Part shown: positions 16,600-25,299 of the stretch, in pieces
How the letters are laid out: every line of letters begins with the position of its first letter
Position numbering within the stretch: the stretch's first letter is position 1
Assembly: GCA_945861875.1 (NCBI GenBank)
Contig: CAMAWC010000018.1
Location: forward strand, 1 to 53,154
DNA: 53,154 nucleotides
Direction of reading: 5' to 3'
Source: Bordetella parapertussis
GTDB taxonomy: Bacteria; Pseudomonadota; Gammaproteobacteria; Burkholderiales; SG8-39
Position numbers and translations under genes: made by a program
Notes under the pieces: model-generated
Databases searched by the model: none
Told to the model about the DNA's origin: nothing
The model's input: only the letters and a program-made list of their open reading frames with translations

Positions 16600-18249
16600 C
16601 TATTCAATTGCCATTGCGGATTTTGCCTGTTGTCGCAGGATGAATTTCTGGATTTTTCCGGTCGACGTTTTCGGCAAAGGCCCGAAAATCACCTTCTTCG
16701 GCACCTTGAAGCGCGCCATATGGGCGCGGCAGTGCTCGACGATTTCCTGCTCGGTGACTGCAGCGCCGGGTTTGGTTTCGACAAAGGCACAGGGCGTCTC
16801 CCCCCACTTGCCGTCCGGTTGCGCCACCACCGCACAGACCATTACCGCCGGGTGGCGGTAGATGACGTCCTCCACCTCCAGCGAGGAGATATTCTCGCCG
16901 CCCGAAATGATGATGTCTTTGGAACGGTCCTTGATCTTGGCGTAGCCGTCCGGATAGAGCACCGCGAGATCCCCCGAGTGGAACCATCCGCCGGCAAACG
17001 ACTCTTCCGTGGCCTTGGGATTCTTCAGATAGCCCTTCATCGTGATGTTGCCGCGAAACATGATCTCGCCCATGGTTTCGCCGTCAGCCGGCACCTGCGT
17101 CATGGTCTGCGTATCCATCACCGTCATGCCCTCTTGCAGCAGGTAGCGCACACCCTGGCGGCCGTTGCGCTCCGAGCGCTTGACAATGTCAAGCTCGGCC
17201 CAATCCTCCTGCTTGGCGCAGACCGCCGCCGGCCCGTAGGTTTCTGTCAGGCCGTAGACGTGGGTCAGGTCAAAACCCATGGTCTCCATGCCCTCTATCA
17301 TCGCCGCCGGCGGGGCGGCGCCGGCCACCATGGCGGCAACCGGGTGGCCGATGCCCTCGCGCAATGCCGCCGGCGCATTGACCAGCGTACTGTGCACGAT
17401 GGGGGCGCCGCAATAATGGGTCACACGGTGGCGCTTGATGGCATCGAAAATCGGCACCGGATCGACCTTGCGCAGGCAGACATTGACACCGGCATTGGCG
17501 GCCATGGTCCATGGAAAGCACCAGCCGTTGCAATGGAACATCGGCAGCGTCCACAAATACACGGCGTGACGCGGCATGCCCCAGGTGAGGATGTTTCCCA
17601 CGGCGTTGAGATAGGCACCTCGATGGGAATAGACCACGCCCTTGGGATTGCCGGTCGTGCCCGAGGTGTAATTAAGGGCGATCGCCTGCCATTCATCTCC
17701 CGGCGGCTGCCAGTCATGGTCGGGGTCGCCGGCGGCGATGAAGCTCTCGTAATCGGTCTCACCCAGGCGCTTGCCATCGCCGGTGAATTCGCTGTCGTCT
17801 ATGTCTATTACCAGCGGGCGCGTCTTTAACTGCGCCAGCGCCGCTTCCATGGTTGGCGAAAATTCACGGTCGGTCAGCAGGATTTTCGCCCCGCCGTGCT
17901 CGAGCATGAAGGCGATGGCGGCGGCATCAAGCCGGGTATTAAGGGCGTTTAGCACGGCGCCCAGCATGGGCACGCCGAAGTGCGCCTCGACCATTTCCGG
18001 CGTATTGGACAGCATCGCCGCCACGGTATCGCCGATGCCGATGCCGCGCCGCGAAAGCGCCGAGGCCAGCCGTCGGCTGCGGGCATAGGTTTCCCGCCAG
18101 GTGTAGCGGCGCGCACCGTGGATGACCGCGGTGCGCTGCGGATAAGCCGCGGCGGTCCAATCGATGAAGGTCAACGGCGTAAGCGGCGCATTGTTCGCCG
18201 CATTTCGGTCGAGACCGTTATCAAAAGGATTTGGCTTTGCAGCTGGCAT
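16600..18249 (-). CDS. Acyl-CoA synthetase (AMP-forming)
   Basis: A 549-residue adenylate-forming ligase. The P-loop-like motif is YTSGTTGNPKGVVYSH, the adenylate motif lies in HVYGLTETYGP, and GWFHSGDLAVLYPDGY, DRSKDIIISGGENIS and the C-terminal lysine motif PKTSTGKIQKF are all present. It converts a carboxylic acid to its CoA thioester with ATP. Length and motifs fit the medium-chain or aromatic acyl-CoA ligases. GGAGGAA precedes the ATG. As the first gene of a likely operon with an enoyl-CoA hydratase-like enzyme and a Liv importer, it probably activates what that importer brings in. Confidence 0.92.
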   Translation of the reverse strand: MPAAKPNPFDNGLDRNAANNAPLTPLTFIDWTAAAYPQRTAVIHGARRYTWRETYARSRRLASALSRRGIGIGDTVAAMLSNTPEMVEAHFGVPMLGAVLNALNTRLDAAAIAFMLEHGGAKILLTDREFSPTMEAALAQLKTRPLVIDIDDSEFTGDGKRLGETDYESFIAAGDPDHDWQPPGDEWQAIALNYTSGTTGNPKGVVYSHRGAYLNAVGNILTWGMPRHAVYLWTLPMFHCNGWCFPWTMAANAGVNVCLRKVDPVPIFDAIKRHRVTHYCGAPIVHSTLVNAPAALREGIGHPVAAMVAGAAPPAAMIEGMETMGFDLTHVYGLTETYGPAAVCAKQEDWAELDIVKRSERNGRQGVRYLLQEGMTVMDTQTMTQVPADGETMGEIMFRGNITMKGYLKNPKATEESFAGGWFHSGDLAVLYPDGYAKIKDRSKDIIISGGENISSLEVEDVIYRHPAVMVCAVVAQPDGKWGETPCAFVETKPGAAVTEQEIVEHCRAHMARFKVPKKVIFGPLPKTSTGKIQKFILRQQAKSAMAIE

Positions 18250-18385
18250 GTAACTTCCTCCAGAGGCGCCTCATCCGGGCGCTGTTTGTATCACTTTATC
18301 GTAGCCATCTTTTCAGGCATGGCAACACTTCTTTCTAGCCCTGCCTCGTCCGCCATTGTGCCCGCAAATTCCGCCTGGCAAAAAC

Positions 18386-19111
18386 TCAGCCTGCCCGGCG
18401 TTCGAGAAGGCGCCAGACACAGGCTCCCTTGCTCTCCTTGTCAATAACTGCGAGCTGCTTTTCATGCTCCGCCAGCTCTTCCTCGCTTGCGCACAGCACG
18501 ATCAGGCCCGGCCGCTCGTCTGCGGCGGCCGTCACCTGTGCCTCGCCCCCGGCCAACTGGCCGGCCGGCGCTTCGATATCCATCAACAGGCTGTCCTGGC
18601 CGCGTGTCATCGCCAGGAACACCTCGGCCAGCAATTGCGCATCGAGCAAGGCGCCGTGCAGCGTGCGGTGTGAGTTGGCGATCTCGTAACGCTCGCACAA
18701 GGCATCGAGCGAATTTTTCTTGCCCGGGTGCAGAGATCTGGCCAGCTTGAGCGTATCGGTCACCGTCACGCCGTATTTGTCCAGCGTGTCCAGTCCGGCT
18801 TTTTGCAACTCCGCATCGAGGAACTCGATGTCAAAGCCGGCGTTGTGGATGATCAGCTCGGCGCCGCTGACAAAATCGAGGAAATCACGCGCCAGCTCCT
18901 TGAATTTGGGCTTGTCTTCAAGGAATTCATCCGCGATGCCGTGCACCGCGAGGGCTCCCGGCTCGCTTTTGCGCTCCGGGTTGATGTATTGGTGCCAGTG
19001 ACGGTCGGTGACGCGACGGTTGAAAATCTCGAGGCAACCGATCTCGATGACGCGATCACCCAGCCTGGCATTCAGGCCGGTGGTTTCGGTATCCAGCACG
19101 ATCTGCCTCAT
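18386..19111 (-). CDS. dnaQ: DNA polymerase III epsilon subunit
   Basis: A 241-residue proofreading 3'-5' exonuclease of the replicative polymerase. Exonuclease motif I is DTETTG near the N-terminus, motif II is [14 protein letters not shown], and motif III is [15 protein letters not shown] with the catalytic histidine and aspartate. The ATG at 19111 overlaps the rnhA stop by 4 bp and begins right at the conserved [13 protein letters not shown] longer upstream open frame exists but lies inside rnhA. The rnhA-dnaQ neighbourhood is conserved in proteobacteria. Confidence 0.96.
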   Translation of the reverse strand: MRQIVLDTETTGLNARLGDRVIEIGCLEIFNRRVTDRHWHQYINPERKSEPGALAVHGIADEFLEDKPKFKELARDFLDFVSGAELIIHNAGFDIEFLDAELQKAGLDTLDKYGVTVTDTLKLARSLHPGKKNSLDALCERYEIANSHRTLHGALLDAQLLAEVFLAMTRGQDSLLMDIEAPAGQLAGGEAQVTAAADERPGLIVLCASEEELAEHEKQLAVIDKESKGACVWRLLERRAG

Positions 19112-19566
19112 GCCGGCCCCACCAGCAGTTGTTCGACCCCGCGATTGGCCAGTGCGTCGGCACGCTCGTTTTCGACATGCCCGGCGTGGCCGCGCACCCA
19201 GTGCCAGCGCACCTTGTGCCGCGCCGCCGCCGCTTCGAGTTGTTGCCACAAATCGACATTCTTGACCGCCTGCTTGTCGGCGGTACGCCAGCCGCGCCGC
19301 TTCCAGCTGTGCACCCACTCGGTCATGCCTTTTTGCACGTACTGCGAGTCGGTGAATATATCCACCTCGCAGGGCCGCGTCAGCGCATCAAGGCCGCGGA
19401 TGGCCGCGGTCAGTTCCATGCGGTTGTTGGTGGTGTCCGGCTCGCCGCCGAACAATTCTTTTTCGGTGGCGCCGGTAACCAGCAACGCGCCCCAGCCGCC
19501 CGGGCCGGGATTGCCCTTACAGGCGCCGTCCGCGTAGATCTTCACCTTGTCCGTGCCTTGTGTCAT
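19108..19566 (-). CDS. rnhA: Ribonuclease HI
   Basis: A 152-residue RNase HI that cleaves the RNA strand of RNA-DNA hybrids. All catalytic residues are visible: aspartate in [16 protein letters not shown], glutamate in NNRMELTAA, aspartate in FTDSQYVQ, histidine in [14 protein letters not shown], and the last aspartate in ERADALA. The length is standard. It sits between the yafS-like methyltransferase and dnaQ and overlaps dnaQ by 4 bp. Confidence 0.97.
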   Translation of the reverse strand: MTQGTDKVKIYADGACKGNPGPGGWGALLVTGATEKELFGGEPDTTNNRMELTAAIRGLDALTRPCEVDIFTDSQYVQKGMTEWVHSWKRRGWRTADKQAVKNVDLWQQLEAAAARHKVRWHWVRGHAGHVENERADALANRGVEQLLVGPA

Positions 19567-19601
19567 CTGGCCCTTTTGTCGCTTAGGTTTGCAAAACCGG
19601 C

Positions 19602-20339
19602 TTACCGGCGCGGTGCCGGACGCACGTGAATCACGTTGTCACGCCTCGCCACTTGCACCAACGACGGCCGCTTGGCGCGTTGCTCGCGCCAGGAAGGTAG
19701 CACCAGGCGCATGCCGGCGGTGCGCTTGACCGCGCGCACCACATAGACACCGCCGGCGATGGGCCACCAGCGGTCACCGGCGCGCTCCATGAATGAAAAC
19801 CTCTGCAGCCAGCTCGCCTGGTTGAATGGCGGTGCGTAACAGCCAAAGCGTCCGCCGTTGAGTTCGAAACCAAGCAGGGTGAGCCAGTCACGCAAGCGGA
19901 GCAAACCGATGAAGTTGCCGCACCAGGGGTGCGCATCCCCGCCAAACATGCCTTTCAGCCCCCACAAACTGAGCGGGTTGAAACCGGAAATGATGACCTG
20001 CCCCTCGGGCATCAACACGCGTTCCACTTCGCGCAGAATCTGGTGCGGATTGGCGCTGAATTCGAGCACATGCGGCAGCACCAGCAGATCAATGCTGTGC
20101 GTGGCGAGCGGCAGGTGACAGGGATCGGCGAGCAGGGGGGCGTCGCCCTCCCCTGTGCCATGGCCTATGGCAAATCGCAGGGCGATGCGGCTTTCGCGCA
20201 GGAAATTCACCCCGGGAAGCCCCACTTGCGTCGCGTTAAAGCCGAACACATCCTCGACCGCGTTGTCATACTGGGCCTGCTCCCAGGCAAGCACGTACTC
20301 GCCTTTGGGGGTGCGGAACCAGTCAGAGAGGGTCGGCAT
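19602..20339 (-). CDS. SAM-dependent methyltransferase-like protein (YafS type)
   Basis: A 245-residue protein related to E. coli YafS, which lies in the same gene order beside gloB and rnhA. The class I methyltransferase later motifs are visible as [15 protein letters not shown] and [20 protein letters not shown]. The glycine-rich SAM-binding motif I is not evident, as is usual in this family. The start at MPTLSDWF was chosen over an upstream frame that runs into the divergent gloB leader. Its substrate is unknown. Confidence 0.85.
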   Translation of the reverse strand: MPTLSDWFRTPKGEYVLAWEQAQYDNAVEDVFGFNATQVGLPGVNFLRESRIALRFAIGHGTGEGDAPLLADPCHLPLATHSIDLLVLPHVLEFSANPHQILREVERVLMPEGQVIISGFNPLSLWGLKGMFGGDAHPWCGNFIGLLRLRDWLTLLGFELNGGRFGCYAPPFNQASWLQRFSFMERAGDRWWPIAGGVYVVRAVKRTAGMRLVLPSWREQRAKRPSLVQVARRDNVIHVRPAPRR

Positions 20340-20346
20340 ATATAAT
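20339..20346. promoter_or_regulatory. Possible shared -10 region between yafS-like gene and gloB
   Basis: The string TATATAAT overlaps the start codon of the minus-strand gene and would serve as a -10 box for gloB on the plus strand, about 150 bases before its ATG. No matching -35 box is seen. Confidence 0.25.
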
Positions 20347-20494
20347 AGCGGGGTTGGATAAGCGGGTGCCGGGCGGTCGTGGTACCGCCGCGCACAGCAG
20401 GCAAGAAAAGACCTGGCGGCGCGCCTTGGCGCCCGCATTGTCTTGCCCTGCAAGGCCCGGTTCGGTGTTGTGATTTTTCAAGCGAGTAACTCTC

Positions 20495-21256
20495 ATGCCT
20501 TTTACTGTTGTCCCGGTCCCGGCCTTTAACGACAACTACCTCTGGGTTCTGCGCCACGGCCGCCACGCCGTGCTGGTCGATCCCGGTGACGCGGCGCCGA
20601 TTCGCGACTATCTCGCGCGCGAATCGCTCACCCCCACCGCCATTCTCGTCACCCACCACCACGCCGACCACATCGGCGGCTTGGCCGAACTGGCCGCAAA
20701 CCTGCCGGTGTACGGTCCGCGTGATGATCGCATCAGCGGCATCACGCGGCAGGTCCAGCAGGGCGACCAGGTGATGCTGCCCGAGCTCGGCGCCAGCCTG
20801 CAGGCCATCGAGGTGCCGGGCCATACCCGCAGCCACGTTGCATATTATGGCGCATCGTCCCTGTTCTGTGGCGACACCCTGTTTGCCTGCGGCTGTGGCC
20901 GCCTGTTTGAGGGCAGCGCGGCACAAATGTCGGCGTCACTGGCCAAATTTACCGCCCTGCCGGACGACACGCGCGTCTATTGCGCCCATGAATACACCAT
21001 GTCGAATATCCGATTCGCGCGCGCCGTGGAGCCGGGCAATGCCGCGCTCGCGGCGCGCGAGGTGCGCGACGGCGCGATGCGCAAGCAGAACAAGCCGACC
21101 GTGCCCTTTACCATCGGCGAAGAAAAGGCCAGCAACCCCTTCCTGCGCTGCGACCAGGCCGAAGTCATCGCCGCGGCGACGCGCCATGCCGGTGCGCCAC
21201 TGGCCGATCTGGTTGAAGTCTTTGCCGCGGTAAGGGAGTGGAAAAATAATTTCTAG
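20495..21256 (+). CDS. gloB: Hydroxyacylglutathione hydrolase (glyoxalase II)
   Basis: A 253-residue glyoxalase II that hydrolyses S-lactoylglutathione to lactate and glutathione, the second step of methylglyoxal detoxification. The metal-binding motif THHHADHIGG and the later GHTRSHVAYY, FCGDTLFACGCGR and HEYTMSNIRFA are all present, including the C-terminal substrate-binding domain. It is divergent from the yafS-like gene and followed by mltD in the arrangement known from E. coli and relatives. Confidence 0.96.
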   Translation: MPFTVVPVPAFNDNYLWVLRHGRHAVLVDPGDAAPIRDYLARESLTPTAILVTHHHADHIGGLAELAANLPVYGPRDDRISGITRQVQQGDQVMLPELGASLQAIEVPGHTRSHVAYYGASSLFCGDTLFACGCGRLFEGSAAQMSASLAKFTALPDDTRVYCAHEYTMSNIRFARAVEPGNAALAAREVRDGAMRKQNKPTVPFTIGEEKASNPFLRCDQAEVIAAATRHAGAPLADLVEVFAAVREWKNNF

Positions 21257-22796
21257 CCCACCCGCGGCGCGCATCGCGCTGCTGCTCGTCGCCTGCCTGC
21301 TCGGCGCCTGTGCCGGCATCGAGCCGCTGCCTCCGGGTGCCACCCCGCGCACCGCCAATCCTGCGACTTCGTCGCCGGGTCCCGCCGCCGCCGCGCCGCC
21401 TGCGGTAACACCGGCCGGCGCCGCCCCCTCCGGCCCGCTGACCGCCCTGCCGCCGATCGCCGAACGCGAGGATGTAAAGTCGCCCGAACTGATGCGGGCC
21501 ATCGACCTCACCTCGCAGGAGGACGACTTGTGGGTGCGCATGCGCAAGGGCTTTGCCATGCCCAACCTGGTCAGCCCGCTGGTGCTGGACCGGCAGATCT
21601 ACTACACCAGCCGCCCGAGCTACATCAAACGCATGGTCGAGCGCAGCCGCCGCTACCTTTATCACATCGTCGAGGAACTGGAAAAGCGCAACATGCCGAC
21701 CGAACTGGCACTGCTGCCCATGGTCGAGAGCGCGTTCAACCCGATGGCCTATTCGAGCGCCCATGCTTCCGGACTGTGGCAATTCATCCCCGGCACCGGG
21801 CGGCGCTACGACCTGGCGCAAACCTGGTGGTACGACGGTCGCCGCGACATCATCGCCTCGACCACCGCCGCGCTCGACTACCTGCAGTTTCTTTACGAGA
21901 TGCACGGTGACTGGCAACTCGCACTCGCCTCCTACAACTGGGGCGAAAATGCCGTGGCGCGCGCCATCGAAAAGAACCGCAAGCTCGGCCTGCCCGGCGA
22001 TTTCCTGTCCCTCACCATGCCGGCCGAAACACGCTATTACGTGCCCAAACTGCAGGCGCTGAAGAACATCGTTGCCAATCCGACCGCCTTCAACATCGAC
22101 CTCGACCCGATTCCCAACCAGCCCTACTTCGTCACCGTGCCGCGCAACCAGGACATCGACCTGCGCATCGTTGCGCGCCTGGCAGAAATGCCGGTCGAAG
22201 AATTGCTGGCACTCAATCCGGGCCACAACCGTCCGGTCCTGCCTGGATCGGCCGGTGCGAACCTTGTGCTGCCGATCGAGCATGCGGAGATTTACAAGGC
22301 CAACCTGGCCAAGAACGACAAACCGCTGTCGGCGTGGCAAACGTATATTTTCAAGTCCGGCGACAAACTGGAAACCATCGCCTCGCGCAACGGCATGACG
22401 CTGGTCAAATTCAAGCAGGTCAACGGCATCTACGGCAAGGTCCGCGTCAGCGCGGGCCAGCCGCTGCTCGTCCCTGTCAAGGGATCGGGTGCCGCCGCCG
22501 AAAGCCTGCCGGCCATGTTCCAGCCGCCGGCGACACCGGCGGCAAAATCACGGGTGAGCAAAGTCAGCTACACGGTAAAGAAAGGCGACACCCTGGAAAG
22601 CATCGCGCAGCGTTACAAGGTAAGTGTTGACGACCTGCGCCGCTGGAATACCATCGGCCGCCTGTCAGCCGGACAAAAGCTCAGTATCCAGGTCACCACG
22701 ACAGCAACTGCCAGTTCCAAGAAAACAACGGCCAGGAAGTCACCGGCAAAGAACGGCAAGCGCGTCAGTGTCAGCATGAAACCGCCGGCAAGATAA
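21246..22796 (+). CDS. mltD: Membrane-bound lytic murein transglycosylase D, start codon unusual
   Basis: A peptidoglycan lytic transglycosylase of about 516 residues, anchored as a lipoprotein. The lipobox LLGAC follows a hydrophobic signal, and an Ala/Pro-rich linker precedes the SLT domain, whose catalytic glutamate is in LLPMVESAFNP with SGLWQFIPGTG after it. Two clear C-terminal LysM repeats begin YIFKSGDKLE and YTVKKGDTLE. The frame is closed by TAA at 21231, and no ATG, GTG or TTG lies between that stop and the signal sequence. AAGGGAG at 21232-21238 is seven bases before ATA 21246 and ten before ATT 21249. Either a rare start codon is used or there is a sequence error. The first ATG, at 21492, would delete the lipoprotein signal. 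Confidence 0.88.
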   Translation: MISSPPAARIALLLVACLLGACAGIEPLPPGATPRTANPATSSPGPAAAAPPAVTPAGAAPSGPLTALPPIAEREDVKSPELMRAIDLTSQEDDLWVRMRKGFAMPNLVSPLVLDRQIYYTSRPSYIKRMVERSRRYLYHIVEELEKRNMPTELALLPMVESAFNPMAYSSAHASGLWQFIPGTGRRYDLAQTWWYDGRRDIIASTTAALDYLQFLYEMHGDWQLALASYNWGENAVARAIEKNRKLGLPGDFLSLTMPAETRYYVPKLQALKNIVANPTAFNIDLDPIPNQPYFVTVPRNQDIDLRIVARLAEMPVEELLALNPGHNRPVLPGSAGANLVLPIEHAEIYKANLAKNDKPLSAWQTYIFKSGDKLETIASRNGMTLVKFKQVNGIYGKVRVSAGQPLLVPVKGSGAAAESLPAMFQPPATPAAKSRVSKVSYTVKKGDTLESIAQRYKVSVDDLRRWNTIGRLSAGQKLSIQVTTTATASSKKTTARKSPAKNGKRVSVSMKPPAR

Positions 22797-22874
22797 ACCG
22801 CTGCGCCGGCGCGACAGGCTGGAAAGCCGCGACTGGTGGGAATGGCGCTTACTTAAGCTCTTTACCTCACCGTC

Positions 22875-22996
22875 GTCATCCCCGCGAAAGCGGGGATCCA
22901 TGGGGTTGAGTCCGTACCTAAGCGACGAACCCCATGGGTTCCGGGTTCCGACCGAAGGAAGTCCCCTGAGGGGGTGCGTAGCGGCCCCGGAATGAC
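22875..22996. repeat. Interspersed repeat, CCATGGGTTCCGGG family (copy 2)
   Basis: It has the same architecture as 7826-7939. It begins GTCATCCCCGCGAAAGCGGGG, carries CCATGGGG...CCCCATGGG and GGTTCCGGGTTCCG, and ends GCGGCCCCGGAATGAC. The middle differs between copies, as expected for a palindromic repeat with a variable loop. Confidence 0.7.
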
Positions 22997-23004
22997 GGGG
23001 TTTG

Positions 23005-23171
23005 CTTAAGGAAACTCTGATTAAGTCCATAAATCGTCATTCCCGCGAAAGCGGGAATCCATTTTGACTCAATGAATCCACGCTTTAGGTCAAGGTGGAT
23101 TCCCGCTCCCCAATTAAGGCATTCGAGGACAAGCTTCGCGGGAATGACGGACTTAATCAGAGCTTCCCTAG
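23005..23171. repeat. Complete inverted-repeat (MITE-like) element, copy 2
   Basis: A 167-bp element bounded by imperfect terminal inverted repeats of about 23 bp (AACTCTGATTAAGTCC at the left, GGACTTAATCAGAG at the right), with the ATTCCCGCGAAAGCGGGAAT palindrome inside. The interior matches 1-146 in reverse orientation with only a few differences. It ends 17 bases before the ATG at 23189, just ahead of that gene's ribosome-binding site. Confidence 0.75.
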
Positions 23172-23188
23172 AATTCAAGGGAGAAAAC

Positions 23189-24166
23189 ATGTCCGACTCA
23201 GTGAATGCCATTCGCCGCCGAATCTTGCTTGCCGGCACTTCGGGTGCCGTATTGTCCGTCTATCCTGCGCTGATCCCACAGGCCTTTGGCAAGGCGCCGA
23301 TGGCCGGCAGCCAGGCCATCAGTGTGCATCGCATGAAGCTCGGCAATTTCGAGATCACGGCGATGCTGGACGGATTCATCGATATCCCGCCCGGCGTATT
23401 GCAGGCCGACCCGGAACTGGTAAAAACGCTGCTGACCGCGGGTGGCTGGCCGCCGGCGCCGATGCGCCTTCCGGTCAACACCTTTCTCGTCAACACCGGG
23501 GAGAAGCTGGTGCTGCTCGATGCCGGTGGCGCCAAGATGCTCGGACCGACGGCAGGCCGCCTGCCGCAATGCCTTGCAGCCGCGGGCATAGAGCCGGGGC
23601 AGATTGACGAGGTCTACATCACGCACATGCACGGCGACCATTTGCACGGCACCGTCACGCCCGAAGGCACGGCGATGTTTCCCAATGCGACCCTGCGCAT
23701 CGCCAAGGCCGACATGGACTACTGGACCAGCCCTGAGGTTGAGGCCAAGGCCCCGGAAAATCAAAAAGCCCGTTTCATCCCGGCCAAGCGTGCGGTTGCC
23801 GCCTATGGTGCGCGCATCAAGTCGTTCAGCCTGGGCGAGGAACTCTCCCCCGGAATTCGCTCGGTTGACGCCGCGGGCCACACGCCCGGTCACAGTTGTT
23901 TCATGGTGCAGTCCGGTTCGGCGCGCATGCTGGCCATTGGCGACACCCTTCACGTCGCGCCGGTGCAGTTTCCGCGCCCGGAAATCACCGTGGCATTTGA
24001 CTGGGACCAGGCCAAGGCGCGCGCCACGCGGCTGTCGATTTTTGACACCGCGGTAAAAGAGGGCATTCCCCTGGCCGCGGTGCACCTGCCTTTCCCCGGC
24101 ATCGGCCGCCTGCGCAAGAATGGTGATGCCTACGTCTTCGACCCCATGCCCTGGCAGCTGTTCTGA
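23189..24166 (+). CDS. Metallo-beta-lactamase-fold hydrolase, Tat-exported
   Basis: A 325-residue MBL-fold protein. The N-terminus carries a twin-arginine-type signal (RRRILLAGTSGAVL). The zinc-binding motif is THMHGDHLHG, and further ligands are in AAGHTPGHSCF and IGDTLH. This branch includes lactonase-like and other exported hydrolases of unknown substrate. AGGGAG precedes the ATG and follows directly after the inverted-repeat element. A Bug-type binding protein gene starts 24 bp downstream, suggesting that hydrolysis in the periplasm and capture of an acid could be linked. Confidence 0.87.
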   Translation: MSDSVNAIRRRILLAGTSGAVLSVYPALIPQAFGKAPMAGSQAISVHRMKLGNFEITAMLDGFIDIPPGVLQADPELVKTLLTAGGWPPAPMRLPVNTFLVNTGEKLVLLDAGGAKMLGPTAGRLPQCLAAAGIEPGQIDEVYITHMHGDHLHGTVTPEGTAMFPNATLRIAKADMDYWTSPEVEAKAPENQKARFIPAKRAVAAYGARIKSFSLGEELSPGIRSVDAAGHTPGHSCFMVQSGSARMLAIGDTLHVAPVQFPRPEITVAFDWDQAKARATRLSIFDTAVKEGIPLAAVHLPFPGIGRLRKNGDAYVFDPMPWQLF

Positions 24167-24190
24167 TTGCAAACCCCGTCCGAGAACCCT

Positions 24191-25189
24191 ATGACCATTA
24201 CCCGCCGCCATTGCATGCCCATTGTGCTGTTTGCCCTTTTGGTGGCGCAGCTTGCCGGCCTGCCGCTTGTCCCTGATGCCGCCGCACAGGCCTATCCGAC
24301 CAAGGTCATCAAGTTGATTGCACCGTATCCGCCCGGTGGCGGTGTCGATACTGTCGCTCGTTTGCTCGCCGAACGCCTGTCAGCGCGGTTGGGGCAGCAG
24401 GTCGTCGTCGATAACAAGCCCGGTGCCGGCGCCACCATAGGCGGTGAAGCGCTCGCCAAGAGCGCGCCGGACGGCTATACGTTGATGCTGGGCAGCATTA
24501 TTGACTATTCCACCGCACCGCTGTTCCAGAAAAATCTCGCTTTTGACATGCGCCGCGATTTTGCGCCAATCGTCGAGGTGGGCTTTGGTACGGTCGGACT
24601 TATCGTATCGGCGGATCTTCCGGTCAAGTCAATGCAGGAGCTAATCGCACTGGCCAAGGCCAAACCGGGAACCCTGAGTTTCGCCTCTTCCGGGACCGGC
24701 GGCCTGCACCACCTGAACATGGAAATGTTCAAGCAGGCGGCCGGTGTCGACCTGGTGCACGTGCCTTACAAGGGCACCACCCAGTTCATGCCAGACCTTG
24801 TTGCCGGACGGGTGCAGATCACGATGGACAGCATGCCGGCCCACCTGCCGCAAATCAAGGCGGGCAAAACACGCGCCCTGGCGGTGGCGAGCAAGCAGCG
24901 CTCGCCGATGTTGCCCGACGTTCCGACCATGGCCGAGGCCGGACTCGTCGGGTTTGAGTCGGCCACCAACTACACGTTGTTTGCGCCAGCCGGAACGCCG
25001 CGCGAGGTTATCGCGCTGCTTAACAAGGAGGTTAACGAGGTGTTAAAGCAACAGGACTTGCGCGAACGTCTTTTGGCTCTGGGCATTATCGTCAGCGGTG
25101 GCAGCACCGAGTCGATACAGGCGCGCATCCCGCTTGAGATGGCCAAATGGGCCAACGTGGTAAAAACGGCCAATATCAAGATCGATTGA
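24191..25189 (+). CDS. Bug-family TTT substrate-binding protein
   Basis: A 332-residue binding protein with a signal peptide ending near DAAAQA, then YPTKVIKLIAPYPPGGGVD, DNKPGAGATIGGEALAKS and DGYTLM, as in other Bug proteins. ATG 24191 is preferred to TTG 24167, which lies right after the preceding stop. It probably binds an organic acid, perhaps one released by the exported MBL-fold enzyme encoded just upstream. No TctA or TctB gene is nearby. Confidence 0.9.
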   Translation: MTITRRHCMPIVLFALLVAQLAGLPLVPDAAAQAYPTKVIKLIAPYPPGGGVDTVARLLAERLSARLGQQVVVDNKPGAGATIGGEALAKSAPDGYTLMLGSIIDYSTAPLFQKNLAFDMRRDFAPIVEVGFGTVGLIVSADLPVKSMQELIALAKAKPGTLSFASSGTGGLHHLNMEMFKQAAGVDLVHVPYKGTTQFMPDLVAGRVQITMDSMPAHLPQIKAGKTRALAVASKQRSPMLPDVPTMAEAGLVGFESATNYTLFAPAGTPREVIALLNKEVNEVLKQQDLRERLLALGIIVSGGSTESIQARIPLEMAKWANVVKTANIKID

Positions 25190-25195
25190 CAGGGA

Positions 25196-25217
25196 AGGGC
25201 ATCGAGACTGATGCCCT
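25196..25217. terminator. Possible bidirectional terminator hairpin
   Basis: A perfect 8-bp stem AGGGCATC/GATGCCCT with a six-base loop lies between convergent genes. No T-run follows on either side, so intrinsic termination is uncertain. Confidence 0.4.
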
Positions 25218-25299
25218 CAAGGCTGGCGATGGCCCCGTTTGAAGTTTTACGCAACATTCATGGAATGAAAGTTTCACTGATCACCAGGGCGCTTGGGTT

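Larger units (their letters stand above)
22797..23188. other. Gene-free repeat cluster
   Basis: No gene is seen here. The stretch holds a left half copy of the GGCTGGAAA palindrome (22817 onward), a CCATGGGTTCCGGG-family element (22875-22996) and a complete inverted-repeat element (23005-23171), stacked head to tail up to the ribosome-binding site of the next gene. Confidence 0.8.

Noticed and set aside
18386-19318. Longer version of DnaQ starting at 19318
   Set aside because: The extra 69 residues lie inside rnhA in another frame, are arginine-rich and unlike any DnaQ; the exonuclease motif begins right after ATG 19111.
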